Source: Rhizophagus prolifer
Taxonomy: Eukaryota; Glomeromycota; Glomeromycetes; Glomerales; Glomeraceae
Length of the DNA stretch: 64,000 bases
Assembly (NCBI GenBank): GCA_019425655.1
Contig: NQWY01000127.1
Location: 1-64,000, forward strand
Direction of reading: 5' to 3'
Numbering within the stretch: the stretch's first letter is position 1; every line of letters begins with the position of its first letter. Shown in pieces: positions 1 to 9,352 of the stretch. A program made the position numbers and the translations under genes. Below the pieces are notes generated by a model. The model did not search any database. It had not been told where the DNA came from and saw only the letters and a list, made by a program, of their open reading frames with translations.

Positions 1-1
1 G

Positions 2-631
2 TCTGATGCGCTTCTGAATGAGGATTTGCAGGAGATTAAAAAGGAGTTGGGCGATGTCTTGCTGCATTTGGTTTTTTATGCGAAAATCGGTTCTGAAAAG
101 GAGAGTTTCGATATCGCTGATGTGATTAATTCTCTAAATGAAAAATTGATTTTCCGTCATCCACATATTTACGGTGATACAGTTGCAGACGATGAAGAAA
201 CAGTAAAACAAAACTGGGAAAAACTGAAGTTGAAAGAGGGGAATAAGTCAATTTTATCAGGTGTTCCGAAAGGTTTGCCACCGATTATCAAAGCTTACAG
301 AATCCAGGATAAAGTGAAAGGAATCGGTTTTGAATTTGATTCTGCGGAAGATGCCTGGGCAAAAGTGCGGGAGGAATTGCAGGAATTCCATCAGGAAACC
401 GATAAAGATAGAAAAGAAATGGAGTTGGGCGATGTGTTTTTCTCGTTGATCAATTACGCGAGAATCTCTGGACTGAATGCTGATACGGCTTTGGAAAAAA
501 CGAATTCTAAATTCATTTCGAGATTCCAGAAAATGGAGGAGTTGGCTGTGTCCAAAAATCTTAACCTAGCTGAACTTAATCTAGTAGAAATGGATGAACT
601 TTGGGAAGAGGCTAAGGTTTCTGAAAAATAA
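2..631 (+). CDS. mazG: MazG nucleoside triphosphate pyrophosphohydrolase (5' end outside window)
   Basis: Hydrolyses (d)NTPs to NMP and pyrophosphate in the cytoplasm and is thought to clean the nucleotide pool. The frame is open from base 2, reading SDALLNEDLQEIKKELGDVL, so the start lies upstream of the window; a TTG at 26 is inside the gene, not its start. The first MazG helical domain ends with the metal-binding pattern KKELGDVLLHLVFYAKI, and a second MazG-like half follows (EFHQE, then EMELGDVFFSLINYAR). About 209 residues remain of a family usually near 260. A strong hairpin terminator follows at 653-715. Confidence 0.93.
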   Translation, partial: SDALLNEDLQEIKKELGDVLLHLVFYAKIGSEKESFDIADVINSLNEKLIFRHPHIYGDTVADDEETVKQNWEKLKLKEGNKSILSGVPKGLPPIIKAYRIQDKVKGIGFEFDSAEDAWAKVREELQEFHQETDKDRKEMELGDVFFSLINYARISGLNADTALEKTNSKFISRFQKMEELAVSKNLNLAELNLVEMDELWEEAKVSEK

Positions 632-652
632 ATCTTATCTGTTGAAATTTAT

Positions 653-715
653 AATCTCGCAGATTTGGCAAATTGACCAGATTTTTTATCTATATTAAAT
701 CTGCGAGATTTTTTA
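653..715 (+). terminator. Hairpin terminator after mazG
   Basis: A perfect 14-bp inverted repeat (653-666 with 697-710, AATCTCGCAGATTT / AAATCTGCGAGATT) encloses a 30-nt loop and is followed by a T run. The long loop is unusual for a plain terminator. The same stem, with one compensating base-pair change, appears at 10025-10088, so this may be a member of a small repeat family that also terminates. Confidence 0.6.
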
Positions 716-720
716 ATCGA

Positions 721-1197
721 TTATTCCGCGTCAATCAAAACTGCTAACTGAACACAATTTTCTGTAGAACGATTACTCCAAGCGTGATTGGTCCCGGTTT
801 GTATAACAATGTCTCCAGCCTGTAAAAGTGTTTCGTCTGTATCGGTAATCAGATAAATTTCGCCAGACAAAATGATGATGTAATCCAGGCTTTTGGTTTG
901 ATGCATCAGCGGGTGAGGTTGTCCAGCAGTTGCCTCGATTCCTAACTGTTCATCGGGCGGAATCTGAACATAACGAAAATAAGTTCCGTTTTTGATAACC
1001 GTCGGAATGGCTGAATTTTCTACCGGTTTTTCCTGTTCAAAACTGGCTGGCATTTTACTGGTCTGCCAAACATCGGAGATGATTAATCCTTGAAAATGCT
1101 TGGAAACATTGGTTACTATTTCGTCTTTCTCTATGTAAGATTTTCCGTCTTTGGTTCCGGTTATGATTCGTCTTGGGATTGTTTTGATTTTGCTCAT
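721..1197 (-). CDS. Cupin-domain protein
   Basis: A 158-residue cytoplasmic protein with a C-terminal cupin barrel at about residues 75-150. The order GTYFRYVQIPPDEQLGIEATAGQPHP, then DYIIILSGEI, then GDIVIQTGTNHAW is the usual two-motif cupin layout, with the late His typical of metal binding. The substrate is unknown. The start ATG abuts the stop of the upstream oxidoreductase with no spacer, so the two are almost certainly one operon, controlled from the divergent HxlR intergenic region. A dioxygenase or binding-protein role is possible; the family call is firm, the function is not. Confidence 0.8.
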   Translation of the reverse strand: MSKIKTIPRRIITGTKDGKSYIEKDEIVTNVSKHFQGLIISDVWQTSKMPASFEQEKPVENSAIPTVIKNGTYFRYVQIPPDEQLGIEATAGQPHPLMHQTKSLDYIIILSGEIYLITDTDETLLQAGDIVIQTGTNHAWSNRSTENCVQLAVLIDAE

Positions 1198-2199
1198 TTA
1201 TTCTTGGTTCAGCATTATTAATTTTTTGCCCTGCGTTTGATTGTTTTTCAGTTTTTGCTGAGCTTCTTCCGCTGTTTTTGCAGAAAGTCCACCAACGATT
1301 TTTACGGGTAATGGTTGAAGAATCTTACCGTCGATGAGTTCTCTAATTTGATTAAGTGAGTTTCTGAAATAATCATATTGCTTCTCCCTTGCATAAATGA
1401 AATTTGAAATGTTAAGAATCGTTGCGCCAATTCCGAAGAGTAAATCATTGGCTTTTGGTGTGATGAAATGTGTAACGTTGACATAGATTCCGTTTGCTTT
1501 CAGAACTTCGGCTGAGACTTCTGAAAATTGCATTCCAACTGCATCAATCACGATGTCGAATTTTTGATTGTGATTGATTTCTAAAATACTCTCAGCTAAA
1601 TTCTCTTGCTTATAATTAATGATTTGATTTGCATTAATTCCAATCTCTATCAATTGCTGAATACTTTCTTCGTTTCCCGCAGTGACAATTATTTTTTTGT
1701 TGAATTTGCCCAATAAGATTCTAAGAATAAAATTTCCAACTCCGCCGGAAGCACCAGTTATCAAAATATTTTCTATTTGATTCCAATCAACTCGATTAAA
1801 AATCTGAAAAGCCGTAATTCCGATTGATGGTAAACCTGCGGCTTGTTCGAAGTTGGTTACATTTGGTTTTTTAGCAACAATTGCTTCGGGCAAAATGATT
1901 TGTTCAGCATATGTGCCGTTGCTGCCCATACTTCCGCAAACGAAGAATACTTCGTCTCCGGGTTTGAATTCAGTTACGTCTTCTCCTGTTTCGATAACAA
2001 TTCCTGAGCCCTCTCTTCCTAAGATTGGGGAAAAAAGATATTGTCGCTCGTGTTCATTTTCACGCATTTGATAATCGATGGGATTAAATCCCGAAGCAAT
2101 GATTTTGACTTTTACCTCGTGAGATGAAATAGGTCTTAAATCAATGTTTTCATCTTTGAGTACATTATTTTCATTAAGGATAATCGCTTTCACCTTCAT
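1198..2199 (-). CDS. Zinc-type alcohol dehydrogenase-like / quinone oxidoreductase (MDR family)
   Basis: A 333-residue medium-chain dehydrogenase/reductase. The GroES-like N-terminal domain contains ILGREGSGIVIETG and FKPGDEVFFV, and the Rossmann domain has ITGASGGVGNFIL for NAD(P)H binding. No structural zinc Cys cluster is visible, which favours the quinone-oxidoreductase branch. It heads a two-gene operon with the cupin gene and is transcribed away from an HxlR regulator. Regulators of this kind commonly control an adjacent reductase in response to electrophiles or quinones, so a detoxification role is a reasonable inference. Confidence 0.87.
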   Translation of the reverse strand: MKVKAIILNENNVLKDENIDLRPISSHEVKVKIIASGFNPIDYQMRENEHERQYLFSPILGREGSGIVIETGEDVTEFKPGDEVFFVCGSMGSNGTYAEQIILPEAIVAKKPNVTNFEQAAGLPSIGITAFQIFNRVDWNQIENILITGASGGVGNFILRILLGKFNKKIIVTAGNEESIQQLIEIGINANQIINYKQENLAESILEINHNQKFDIVIDAVGMQFSEVSAEVLKANGIYVNVTHFITPKANDLLFGIGATILNISNFIYAREKQYDYFRNSLNQIRELIDGKILQPLPVKIVGGLSAKTAEEAQQKLKNNQTQGKKLIMLNQE

Positions 2200-2238
2200 T
2201 TAATTTCTACAAAACTATGAGGAAAATACTTTAAGTTT

Positions 2239-2261
2239 GTTACTAGTTAACAATAGGTAAC
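2239..2261. promoter_or_regulatory. Candidate HxlR operator between divergent genes
   Basis: The 84-bp gap between the oxidoreductase and hxlR-like start codons holds an inverted repeat GTTAC-(13 nt)-GTAAC. Its half-site spacing suits a winged-helix dimer. A near-consensus -7 box for the regulator (TTACTTTG, 2265-2272) lies next to it, so a bound dimer could control both directions. The assignment is inferred from position and symmetry only. Confidence 0.4.
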
Positions 2262-2283
2262 TACTTACTTTGATGAAACCGGA

Positions 2284-2652
2284 ATGAAAATAATAGAGAA
2301 CAATATTGAAAGAGAAACAACTTGTGCAGAAGAACTTCGGGCGATGCGAGATTCCTTGGAAATTCTTGGAGGAAAATGGAAACTGATGATTTTAAGATAT
2401 CTTAATAACCGACAATGTCAGGATATTCATTTCAAAAAAATGGAACGGGAAATCGATGGAATCTCTGCAAAAATGCTGAGCAAACAACTTAAAGAGCTGG
2501 AAACTAATCTTCTCATTACAAGAACCGTAAAAGATGAAAATCAGCTAATGGTTTTCTATGCAATTACTGATTATGGAAAAAGCGTAACGCCACTTACGGA
2601 AAATCTTGTGGAATGGGGACTCAAACACAGAAAAAAAATCATCGAAGGCTGA
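2284..2652 (+). CDS. HxlR-family winged-helix transcriptional regulator
   Basis: A 122-residue DNA-binding protein. The family hallmark is clear: a Cys near the N-terminus (ETTCAEELRAMRDSLEILGGKWKLMILRYL), then the recognition region DGISAKMLSKQLKELETNLLITR and the wing. The single N-terminal Cys is the residue that senses electrophiles in relatives such as YodB and HypR. It is divergent from the oxidoreductase/cupin operon, which it probably represses. An inverted repeat at 2239-2261 is the likely site. Confidence 0.9.
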   Translation: MKIIENNIERETTCAEELRAMRDSLEILGGKWKLMILRYLNNRQCQDIHFKKMEREIDGISAKMLSKQLKELETNLLITRTVKDENQLMVFYAITDYGKSVTPLTENLVEWGLKHRKKIIEG

Positions 2653-2704
2653 TTGGTTTTAGAAGTTAAAAATAAATTCTATCATTGTTAAAACACATCA
2701 AACT

Positions 2705-3301
2705 ATGAAAGGTAAAGGTTGTATTGTATTAATCGTCATAGTAGCGTTAATCGCTATTGTAGGTTTTTGGGCAGTCGGTGTCAGAAACGGATTTGTAGGT
2801 CAGGAACAAAACGTGAATGCCAAATGGTCCAACGTGGAAACGGTTTATCAGAAAAGAGCTAACCTGATTCCCAACCTGGAAAGAACCGTTAAATCTTATG
2901 CAAAATTTGAACAGGAAACTTTGACAAAGGTTGTTGAGGCAAGGTCAAAAGCGACTTCTATCAACATAGATCCGACTAATATGACGGAAGCAGATATGGC
3001 GAAATTCCAAGCTGCACAAGGCGAGTTGAGCGGTGCGCTTAGCAGATTGATGGCTGTTGTAGAAAGCTATCCAAACCTGAAAGCAGACCAGCAGTACATC
3101 AACTTCCAAAGAGAATATACAGCGATAGAAAACAGCATCCGTTCAGAAACTGTTTACTATAATGATGCTGCGAAGGAATACAACACCAATATCAAAACGT
3201 TTCCAAATAACGTGATTGCCAACTTCTCCAACTTCAAAGAAAAACCATATTTCAAAGCTGAAGCCGGCGCAGAAAAAGCACCAAGCGTATTTTCAGAATA
3301 A
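2705..3301 (+). CDS. lemA: LemA family protein
   Basis: A 198-residue membrane-anchored protein. One N-terminal transmembrane segment at about residues 4-24 is followed by a helical domain containing NAKWSNVETVYQKRANLIPNLERTVKSYA, the most conserved part of the family. Function in bacteria is unclear. The next two genes encode TPM-domain proteins, a common LemA-TPM-TPM arrangement in Bacteroidota. The stop codon overlaps the start of the next gene by one base (TAATG), so translation is probably coupled. Confidence 0.92.
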   Translation: MKGKGCIVLIVIVALIAIVGFWAVGVRNGFVGQEQNVNAKWSNVETVYQKRANLIPNLERTVKSYAKFEQETLTKVVEARSKATSINIDPTNMTEADMAKFQAAQGELSGALSRLMAVVESYPNLKADQQYINFQREYTAIENSIRSETVYYNDAAKEYNTNIKTFPNNVIANFSNFKEKPYFKAEAGAEKAPSVFSE

Positions 3302-3729
3302 TGAATCATTTTCTTACAGATACAGAGATGGCTTCCCTTGTGGAGGCCATCAAAATAGCTGAAGACCACTCTTCGGGTGAGATTCGTGTGCATATCGATT
3401 CTACGGCTGAAGATGATTTTGCCAAAAAAGCGTTTGCAATTTTCCGTTCGTTGGAGATGCATCTGACCAAGGAAAGAAACGGCGTTTTGTTTTATGTTAA
3501 TTTTGAACAGCATTATCTCACAATTATTGGAGACGAAGGTATTCACAAAAAGGTAAAACAACAGTTTTGGGATCAATTGCATGACGAAATAACTTCTGAA
3601 TTTGCAAAAGAAAATTATTATAAAGGTCTGAAAGATGCGATTCTGAAAACAGGACTTGAACTGAAAAAATATTTCCCGATTTCGGGGGAAAATATCAATG
3701 AATTACCGAATGATATCAGCTTCTCTTAA
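3301..3729 (+). CDS. TPM-domain protein, cytoplasmic type
   Basis: A 142-residue TPM-domain (TLP18.3/Psb32/MOLO-1) protein without a signal peptide. The conserved core reads SSGEIRVHIDSTAEDDFAKKAF and later RNGVLFYVNFEQHYLTIIGDEGIH. It lies between lemA and an exported TPM protein, with start and stop overlaps on both sides, so the three form one operon. Some TPM domains have phosphatase activity; the substrate here is unknown. Confidence 0.82.
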   Translation: MNHFLTDTEMASLVEAIKIAEDHSSGEIRVHIDSTAEDDFAKKAFAIFRSLEMHLTKERNGVLFYVNFEQHYLTIIGDEGIHKKVKQQFWDQLHDEITSEFAKENYYKGLKDAILKTGLELKKYFPISGENINELPNDISFS

Positions 3730-4461
3730 ACGATATGTTTTTGCATTATTCCTGATTTTTGGAGTATTTTCCAAAGCTCAGCTGGTGCCGGAAAAACCAA
3801 AGGTTCTGTATCCGGTTTATGATAAAGCCGGATTGTTGTCGGAATCTGAAAAGGATGCGCTGAACCAAAAACTCATCAAATTCTCCGATTCTACTTCCAC
3901 AGAAATCGAGGTTATTATTCTTCCGACAACCAGTGGCGAAGATGTGAATTATCTCGCAACAATGTACGGTGAAAAATGGGGAATAGGACAAAAAGGAGTT
4001 GATAATGGTGTAGTTTTTCTGATTGCGACAGAAGACAGAACTATGTCGATCCAGCAAGGTCGAGCTGTTGAACAATATTTGACGGCATCGGTAGCAGGAC
4101 AGATTCTGGATTACCTCGTAACGCCTGCTTTCAAAAAAGGAGAGTTCTATAATGGGATTGACCGTGGAACTTCTGCAATTATGGAAGCGGTTCAGGGGAA
4201 GTTCAAACCTATTGTCAAGAAACATCAGAATGAAAACGGAATCAGTCTTGGCTCAATGGCAATAACGGAAAAGGAGGAAACTATGATGACGATGATGTGA
4301 TCTTGTCAAGACGCGGAAGCCGAAGATACCGAGGTGGATTTTTTCCGTTTCCGGGCAGCTTTGGCGGTGGCGGATTTGGGGGCGGAAGTAGTGGCGGAGG
4401 CTTTGGCGGTTTCGGCGGAGGCGGAAGTTTTGGCGGAGGTGGAGCTTCTGGTGGATGGTAA
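3698..4461 (+). pseudogene. TPM-domain (YgcG-like) secreted protein, frame broken before its Gly-rich tail
   Basis: An N-terminal signal peptide (FALFLIFGVFSKAQ) precedes a TPM domain (YDKAGLLSESEKDALNQKL, then GVDNGVVFLIATEDRTMSIQQG). The open frame stops at 4300. From about 4246 the -1 frame continues, reading SWLNGNNGKGGNYDDDD, then a strongly Gly/Phe-rich tail ending GGGGASGGW and a stop at 4459-4461. That tail is the normal C-terminus of this family, so one base was lost or gained around 4225-4246, near an AAAA run. It could be a sequencing error. A second ATG at 3710 is an alternative start. The gene overlaps its upstream neighbour by 32 bp. Confidence 0.72.
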
Positions 4462-4485
4462 TTGAGAAATTAATATATATATAAT

Positions 4486-4513
4486 AAAACCCGGATCTTT
4501 TTTCGGGTTTTTT
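4486..4513 (+). terminator. Rho-independent terminator after the lemA-TPM operon
   Basis: AAAACCCG pairs with CGGGTTTT across a short T-rich loop, followed by a T run. It sits 25 nt after the stop of the Gly-rich tail, which supports 4461 as the true 3' end of that gene. Confidence 0.75.
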
Positions 4514-4636
4514 CTTTGTTTTGATTCTATTTCTAATAAAAAATAATTTGGGCAGTTAATTATTCTCCATTTCGTAATGGACTAGATCTTGATATAAAAC
4601 CAAAAAATCACTATATTTACGAAAATCGAGATTTCT

Positions 4637-5161
4637 TTGAAAAAAACATTGGTTCTATTTGCGCATCCTTACTTCGAACATTCTACCACTAATGTTAGAT
4701 TGTTAGAGTGTTATGAAGGTATGGATAATGTGACGTTCAGAGATTTGTACGAAGATTATCCCGATTTTCACATTCAGCCTTTCCGGGAGCGCAAACGGAT
4801 TGTTGATTATGAAAGGATCATTTTCCATTTTCCTATCATCTGGTTTGGTTTGCCGCCATTATTAAAACTTTGGATAGATGAGGTTTTTGATATGCGCTGG
4901 ATTTCCGAGAATGAAACCAATATACTTGCCGGAAAAGATGCGATCATTATTACAAGTGTTGGTGGAAGAGAAAATAATTATACGCAAGAAGGAAAATATG
5001 GAACGGAAGTGGAAGAGCTGCTTTCCGGGCTCAAAGTATCCTTACATGTCAATAATATCGATCTCAAAAAAATACATATCATTTATAACGCTGATAATCT
5101 TGACGACACGGAACTGGATCTGTTATGTGAAGAATTATCCGAAATACTAAAAATAGAATAG
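4637..5161 (+). CDS. NAD(P)H-dependent flavodoxin-fold oxidoreductase, KefF-like
   Basis: A 174-residue flavodoxin-fold protein of the NQO1/MdaB/KefF family. It shows the N-terminal strand LVLFAHPYFEHSTTN, the FMN-loop region RIIFHFPIIWFGLPPLLKLWIDEVF and the later VGGRENNY. It begins at a TTG codon (4637) and its TAG stop directly abuts the KefC-like gene. That pairing matches kefF-kefC, where the reductase activates the potassium efflux antiporter during electrophile stress. Co-regulation and physical partnership are inferred. Confidence 0.85.
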   Translation: MKKTLVLFAHPYFEHSTTNVRLLECYEGMDNVTFRDLYEDYPDFHIQPFRERKRIVDYERIIFHFPIIWFGLPPLLKLWIDEVFDMRWISENETNILAGKDAIIITSVGGRENNYTQEGKYGTEVEELLSGLKVSLHVNNIDLKKIHIIYNADNLDDTELDLLCEELSEILKIE

Positions 5162-7015
5162 ATGCAAGGTTCCATTGCAATGACAATCCTGATTTTTCTT
5201 GGAGCGGCCATTATTATGGTTCCGTTAGGGAAAAAGCTTGGATTGAGTTCAGTTATCGGATATATTCTTGGTGGTATTTTGATTGGTCCGTTCTGTCTGC
5301 AACTGACAGGAAGAGATGCGGAAGATATTATGCACGCATCGGAATTGGGTGTGATCATGCTGCTGTTTTTAGTAGGTCTGGAATTGGAACCTCAGAAACT
5401 CTGGCAAATCCGAAAAAGAATTCTGGGATTGGGTCTCAGCCAGATGCTGTTAAGTATCGCAGGTATCTTCATTGTGTTTTACATTGCAGGATTCGGGTTG
5501 AAAAAAGCACTCATTATTTCGCTCTGTTTTGCGATGTCGTCCACTGCGATTGTTTTGCAGACTTTGAAAGAGAAAAACCTTTTCCGCACCGTCAGTGGAG
5601 AATCTTCCTTTTCTATTTTATTATTTCAGGATATTGCCGTTATTCCGATTCTTGCATTATTACCTTTTTTGTCCAAGTCTCAGAAAGCTTTGTCTCAAGC
5701 TGAACATGAAAAAATACTGTTGCAATATTTACCCGAATGGTTACAGCCTTTTACAGTTATTTTAGGTGTTTTGGCATTAATACTTTTAGGAAAGTATATT
5801 TTTACTCCGTTCCTGAGATTTGTATCAAAGTCAGGGTTGAATGAGTTACTGACAGCAGCTTCCTTATTTTTAGTGATCGGCGTTTCAGAACTGATGATTT
5901 CTGTTGGATTAAGTCCTGCTTTAGGTGCTTTCATTGCAGGTGTAATGTTAGCTAACAGTGAGTTTCGCCACGAGCTGGAAAGCGACATTGACCCTTTCAA
6001 AGGATTATTGTTGGCCGTATTTTTCGTAAGCGTTGGTGCCACCATTAATTTCGATATTATTGCTTCGAAGCCATTTTTTATTTTTTCTGCGGCATTCATT
6101 GTTTTGGCTATCAAAGCTGTTGTTCTTTTTGGGATTGGGAAATATTATAAGATGAATAACGAGCAGAGTTTCTTCCTGGCATTTGCACTGTCACAAGTCG
6201 GGGAATTTGCTTTTGTTCTGGTCAATTTTGCAGCAAGTTTATATCTTATAGACTATCAGGCTAATTCGGAATTGATGGCGATTGTTGCGATAACGATGTG
6301 TATATCGCCGTTACTTTTGATTTTCAAAGAGAAAGTTCTGGACAAACATTTCATACAACAAAAAAATGAAGAAAACGTTGAGCTGGGGATTATTAAACAG
6401 CGAAAAATCATTATCGTAGGATTCGGATTTTTTGGAAGTACGGTAGGTCGTCTTCTGAAAGCTAATGGCATCCGTTCTACGGTTTTGGATAACGATCCGG
6501 ACAGAGTAGCATTATTGAGGTCAAACGGCTTCAATGTATATTATGGTGATGCAACAAAACCTGCATTGTTGCGGGCTGCCGGAATCGAAGATGCTGAACT
6601 TCTGGTAATTTGTCTGGATGATCCGGAGAAAAATAAGTTTTTGGTAGATTATGCCAAGGAAAATTTTCCTGAACTCAAAATTTTTGTAAGAGCCAAAAAC
6701 CGTTTGGATGCCTACGATTTCATTAATAAGAATGTCAATTATATTTATCGTGAAACACTTGGAACGGCTGTCGATATGGCAGTTGATATCCTTCAGGAAA
6801 ATGGAATGAGGAAATATACGGCCAGAAGAATGGGTAAGCGTTTTATGTTGATAGACAAAGCAATGACAAGACGTTTAGCGAAAGAAAAGGACAAAGATAT
6901 GATTACCTTCACCCTCCGCGAATCCCTTGAACGTGAAGCTGAATTATTGGCTTTAGACAGTATTTCCTTCGAAGAAAATCATTGGAGTGGCGATGACGAT
7001 GATGAGGATAAATAA
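5162..7015 (+). CDS. kefC: KefB/KefC-type monovalent cation:proton antiporter (CPA2) with RCK domain
   Basis: A 617-residue inner-membrane antiporter. Residues 1-385 carry many hydrophobic helices with CPA2 motifs (LGLSSVIGYILGGILIGP, then LSPALGAFIAGVMLANSEF). Residues about 405-520 form a TrkA-N Rossmann domain beginning KIIIVGFGFFGSTVGRLL and including YYGDATKPALLRAAGIEDA. The acidic C-terminus (GDDDDEDK) is not conserved in the family. It exports K+ in exchange for H+ when glutathione adducts or electrophiles are present. The upstream gene is its likely KefF-like partner. Confidence 0.92.
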   Translation: MQGSIAMTILIFLGAAIIMVPLGKKLGLSSVIGYILGGILIGPFCLQLTGRDAEDIMHASELGVIMLLFLVGLELEPQKLWQIRKRILGLGLSQMLLSIAGIFIVFYIAGFGLKKALIISLCFAMSSTAIVLQTLKEKNLFRTVSGESSFSILLFQDIAVIPILALLPFLSKSQKALSQAEHEKILLQYLPEWLQPFTVILGVLALILLGKYIFTPFLRFVSKSGLNELLTAASLFLVIGVSELMISVGLSPALGAFIAGVMLANSEFRHELESDIDPFKGLLLAVFFVSVGATINFDIIASKPFFIFSAAFIVLAIKAVVLFGIGKYYKMNNEQSFFLAFALSQVGEFAFVLVNFAASLYLIDYQANSELMAIVAITMCISPLLLIFKEKVLDKHFIQQKNEENVELGIIKQRKIIIVGFGFFGSTVGRLLKANGIRSTVLDNDPDRVALLRSNGFNVYYGDATKPALLRAAGIEDAELLVICLDDPEKNKFLVDYAKENFPELKIFVRAKNRLDAYDFINKNVNYIYRETLGTAVDMAVDILQENGMRKYTARRMGKRFMLIDKAMTRRLAKEKDKDMITFTLRESLEREAELLALDSISFEENHWSGDDDDEDK

Positions 7016-7177
7016 ATTTGGTCCGCTTTATCTATGCTCTGTTTCTAATGTCGGTCCGTTGCTCCCAAAGAGTCGATTCAAGTTGGCTGTAAGCAATTCT
7101 ATTTTAAAAATTATAAGGTATAAAGACTCTTGTTCTCTTAGTTTTCATTACTTTTATTCCCCGAAATATTTTTATTA

Positions 7178-9316
7178 ATGAAGAAAATAACAACGACTTT
7201 ATTCATCACATTTATTGCATTGGGAGCAGGAAATACGATGATCAATGCTCAGAAGAAAAAAACTTCTGCAACTACAGAACAATCTATGAAAAATAATCCT
7301 TTTCTTTCAAAAAGTCCGTTGCAATATCAGGCGCCGGAATTCGATAAAATAAAAGATTCCCATTTCAAACCTGCTTTTGATTTTGGACTGAAGCAACATT
7401 CTGCAGAAATTGATAAAATTGCTAATAATCCTGAAAAACCGACATTTGAAAATACAATCGTGGCAATGGAAAAAAGCGGCGAAGTTCTGAACAGGGCGAC
7501 CATCGTTTTTTATAATCTGACAAGTTCCAATACCAATCCGACTTTGCAAAAACTGGAAGAAGAATACGCACCAATTTTTGCTTCGCACAGTGATAAAATA
7601 TATCTGAATGACAAGCTTTACCAAAGAGTAAAATCGATTTCTGATGTCGGATTGGATGCAGAATCCAAAAGATTACTTCAGTACTACAAACAAAATTTTG
7701 AGATTGCAGGAGCTGCACTTTCTGCGCAGCAAAAAGAACAGTTGAAGCAAGTCAATCAGCAATTAGCAAAACTTGAAACCCTATTTTCTAACAAATTGTT
7801 AGATGCAAGAAAACAAGGAGGGTTACTGATATCTGATATTAATGAATTAGACGGACTTTCACCGGACGAAATTGCTGCGGCTGCGGCTGATGCAAAGATT
7901 GCAGGACAAGAAGGCAAATATCTTTTAGCGCTTCAGAATACAACACAACAGCCGTTGCTCCAGAATCTTAAAAACAGAACAACCAGAGAAAAACTATTCA
8001 AAGCTTCTTGGTTGAGAGCGGAAAAAGGTGATAAAAATGATACCAGAGAGACCATCCAGGAATTGGTAAAATTACGTTTGAAAAAAGCCCAGATTCTTGG
8101 TAAAAAAAGCTTTGCCGAATGGAGATTACAGGACCAAATGGCAAAAAAGCCGGAAGCTGCAATGAATCTGATGAAACAGATTGCTCAGCCAGCGGTAGAA
8201 ACAGCGAAGAGAGAAGAATCTGAAATCCAGGAATTGATTAAGTCTCAAGGAGGTAATTTCAATGTAGAACCTTGGGATTGGAATTTCTATTCGGAGCAGG
8301 TTAGAAAAGCGAAATATGATCTTGATGAGAATCAGATCAAGCCTTATTTCGAAGTGACTACTGTTCTGGAAAAAGGTGTTTTCTTTGCTGCTGAAAAATT
8401 CTACGGCATTACTTTCAAAAAGAGAACAGATCTTCCGGTTTATCATCCGGATGTGGTTGCTTATGAAGTTTTTGACAAAGACGGAAAATCTTTGGCAATC
8501 TATTATCTGGATTTTTTTACACGCGATTCCAAAAGTGGAGGAGCATGGATGAACAACTTTGTGAACCAGTCTTATCTTTTAGGAACCAAACCGGTCATCG
8601 TGAATGTTTACAATTTCCAGAAGCCGGCCGCGGGAAAACCTTCATTGATTTCTTTCGATGACGTAACAACTGTTTTTCATGAGTTTGGACACTCTATTCA
8701 CGGGATTTTCGCAAGCCAGAAATATCCTTCGATTTCAGGAACGGCAACACCAAGGGATTTTGTAGAATTCCCTTCGCAGATCAACGAGCATTTTGCTTTG
8801 GAACCGGAAGTTCTGAAAAATTATGCTGTTCATTACGAAACCAAACAACCGATTCCACAAGAGTTGGTAGAAAAAATTAAAAAAGCATCGAAATTCAACC
8901 AAGGTTACGCAACTACGGAACTTGTTTCTGCTGCTATGAATGATATGATGTGGCATTCTGTTACAGATGACAAGCAAGTGATTCCTGTTTTGGATTTTGA
9001 GAAAAAAGCGTTAGCAGACAACGGATTTACAGTTGCTGCAGTTCCGCCGAGATATCATGCGCCTTACTTTGCGCACATCTGGGGCGGTGGCTATTCATCG
9101 GGTTATTATGCTTATTTGTGGTCCGAGACTTTGGATAACGACGCTTGGGAATGGATCAAGTCTAATGGCGGAATGACGAGAGAGAATGGTGATCGTTTCA
9201 GAAAATACATTCTTTCTGTGGGTAATTCTGTAGATCTTAACCAGGCTTTCCGGGATTTTGCAGGTCACGATCCGGATATCAAACCGCTTCTTAGAAACAG
9301 AGGTTTTATCAAATAA
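7178..9316 (+). CDS. dcp: M3 family metallopeptidase, peptidyl-dipeptidase Dcp type
   Basis: A 712-residue zinc peptidase with an N-terminal signal peptide ending near INAQ, so it is probably periplasmic. The zinc motif HEFGH is at residues 501-505, with the family extension SIHGIFAS. Further conserved parts are VEFPSQINEHFA and, near the end, HIWGGGYSSGYYAYLWSETLDND. Members remove dipeptides from the C-terminus of oligopeptides. The gene stands alone, with a strong terminator 6 bp after the stop. Confidence 0.93.
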   Translation: MKKITTTLFITFIALGAGNTMINAQKKKTSATTEQSMKNNPFLSKSPLQYQAPEFDKIKDSHFKPAFDFGLKQHSAEIDKIANNPEKPTFENTIVAMEKSGEVLNRATIVFYNLTSSNTNPTLQKLEEEYAPIFASHSDKIYLNDKLYQRVKSISDVGLDAESKRLLQYYKQNFEIAGAALSAQQKEQLKQVNQQLAKLETLFSNKLLDARKQGGLLISDINELDGLSPDEIAAAAADAKIAGQEGKYLLALQNTTQQPLLQNLKNRTTREKLFKASWLRAEKGDKNDTRETIQELVKLRLKKAQILGKKSFAEWRLQDQMAKKPEAAMNLMKQIAQPAVETAKREESEIQELIKSQGGNFNVEPWDWNFYSEQVRKAKYDLDENQIKPYFEVTTVLEKGVFFAAEKFYGITFKKRTDLPVYHPDVVAYEVFDKDGKSLAIYYLDFFTRDSKSGGAWMNNFVNQSYLLGTKPVIVNVYNFQKPAAGKPSLISFDDVTTVFHEFGHSIHGIFASQKYPSISGTATPRDFVEFPSQINEHFALEPEVLKNYAVHYETKQPIPQELVEKIKKASKFNQGYATTELVSAAMNDMMWHSVTDDKQVIPVLDFEKKALADNGFTVAAVPPRYHAPYFAHIWGGGYSSGYYAYLWSETLDNDAWEWIKSNGGMTRENGDRFRKYILSVGNSVDLNQAFRDFAGHDPDIKPLLRNRGFIK

Positions 9317-9321
9317 CTTGT

Positions 9322-9352
9322 AAAAACGCCTTCGGATTGAAGGCGTTTTTTG
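9322..9352. terminator. Terminator between dcp and the convergent AhpD-like gene
   Basis: AAAAACGCCTTC pairs with GAAGGCGTTTTT over a 4-nt loop, with A and T runs on the two sides, so it can work in both directions. Downstream, 9402-9450 holds a 10-bp inverted repeat (TATTAAAAAG / CTTTTTAATA) around ACGTAC-like words, with no clear role. Confidence 0.85.

Noticed and set aside
6987-7178. Open frame overlapping the kefC end
   Set aside because: Its codons are shifted kefC bases plus AT-rich spacer, with no family features.
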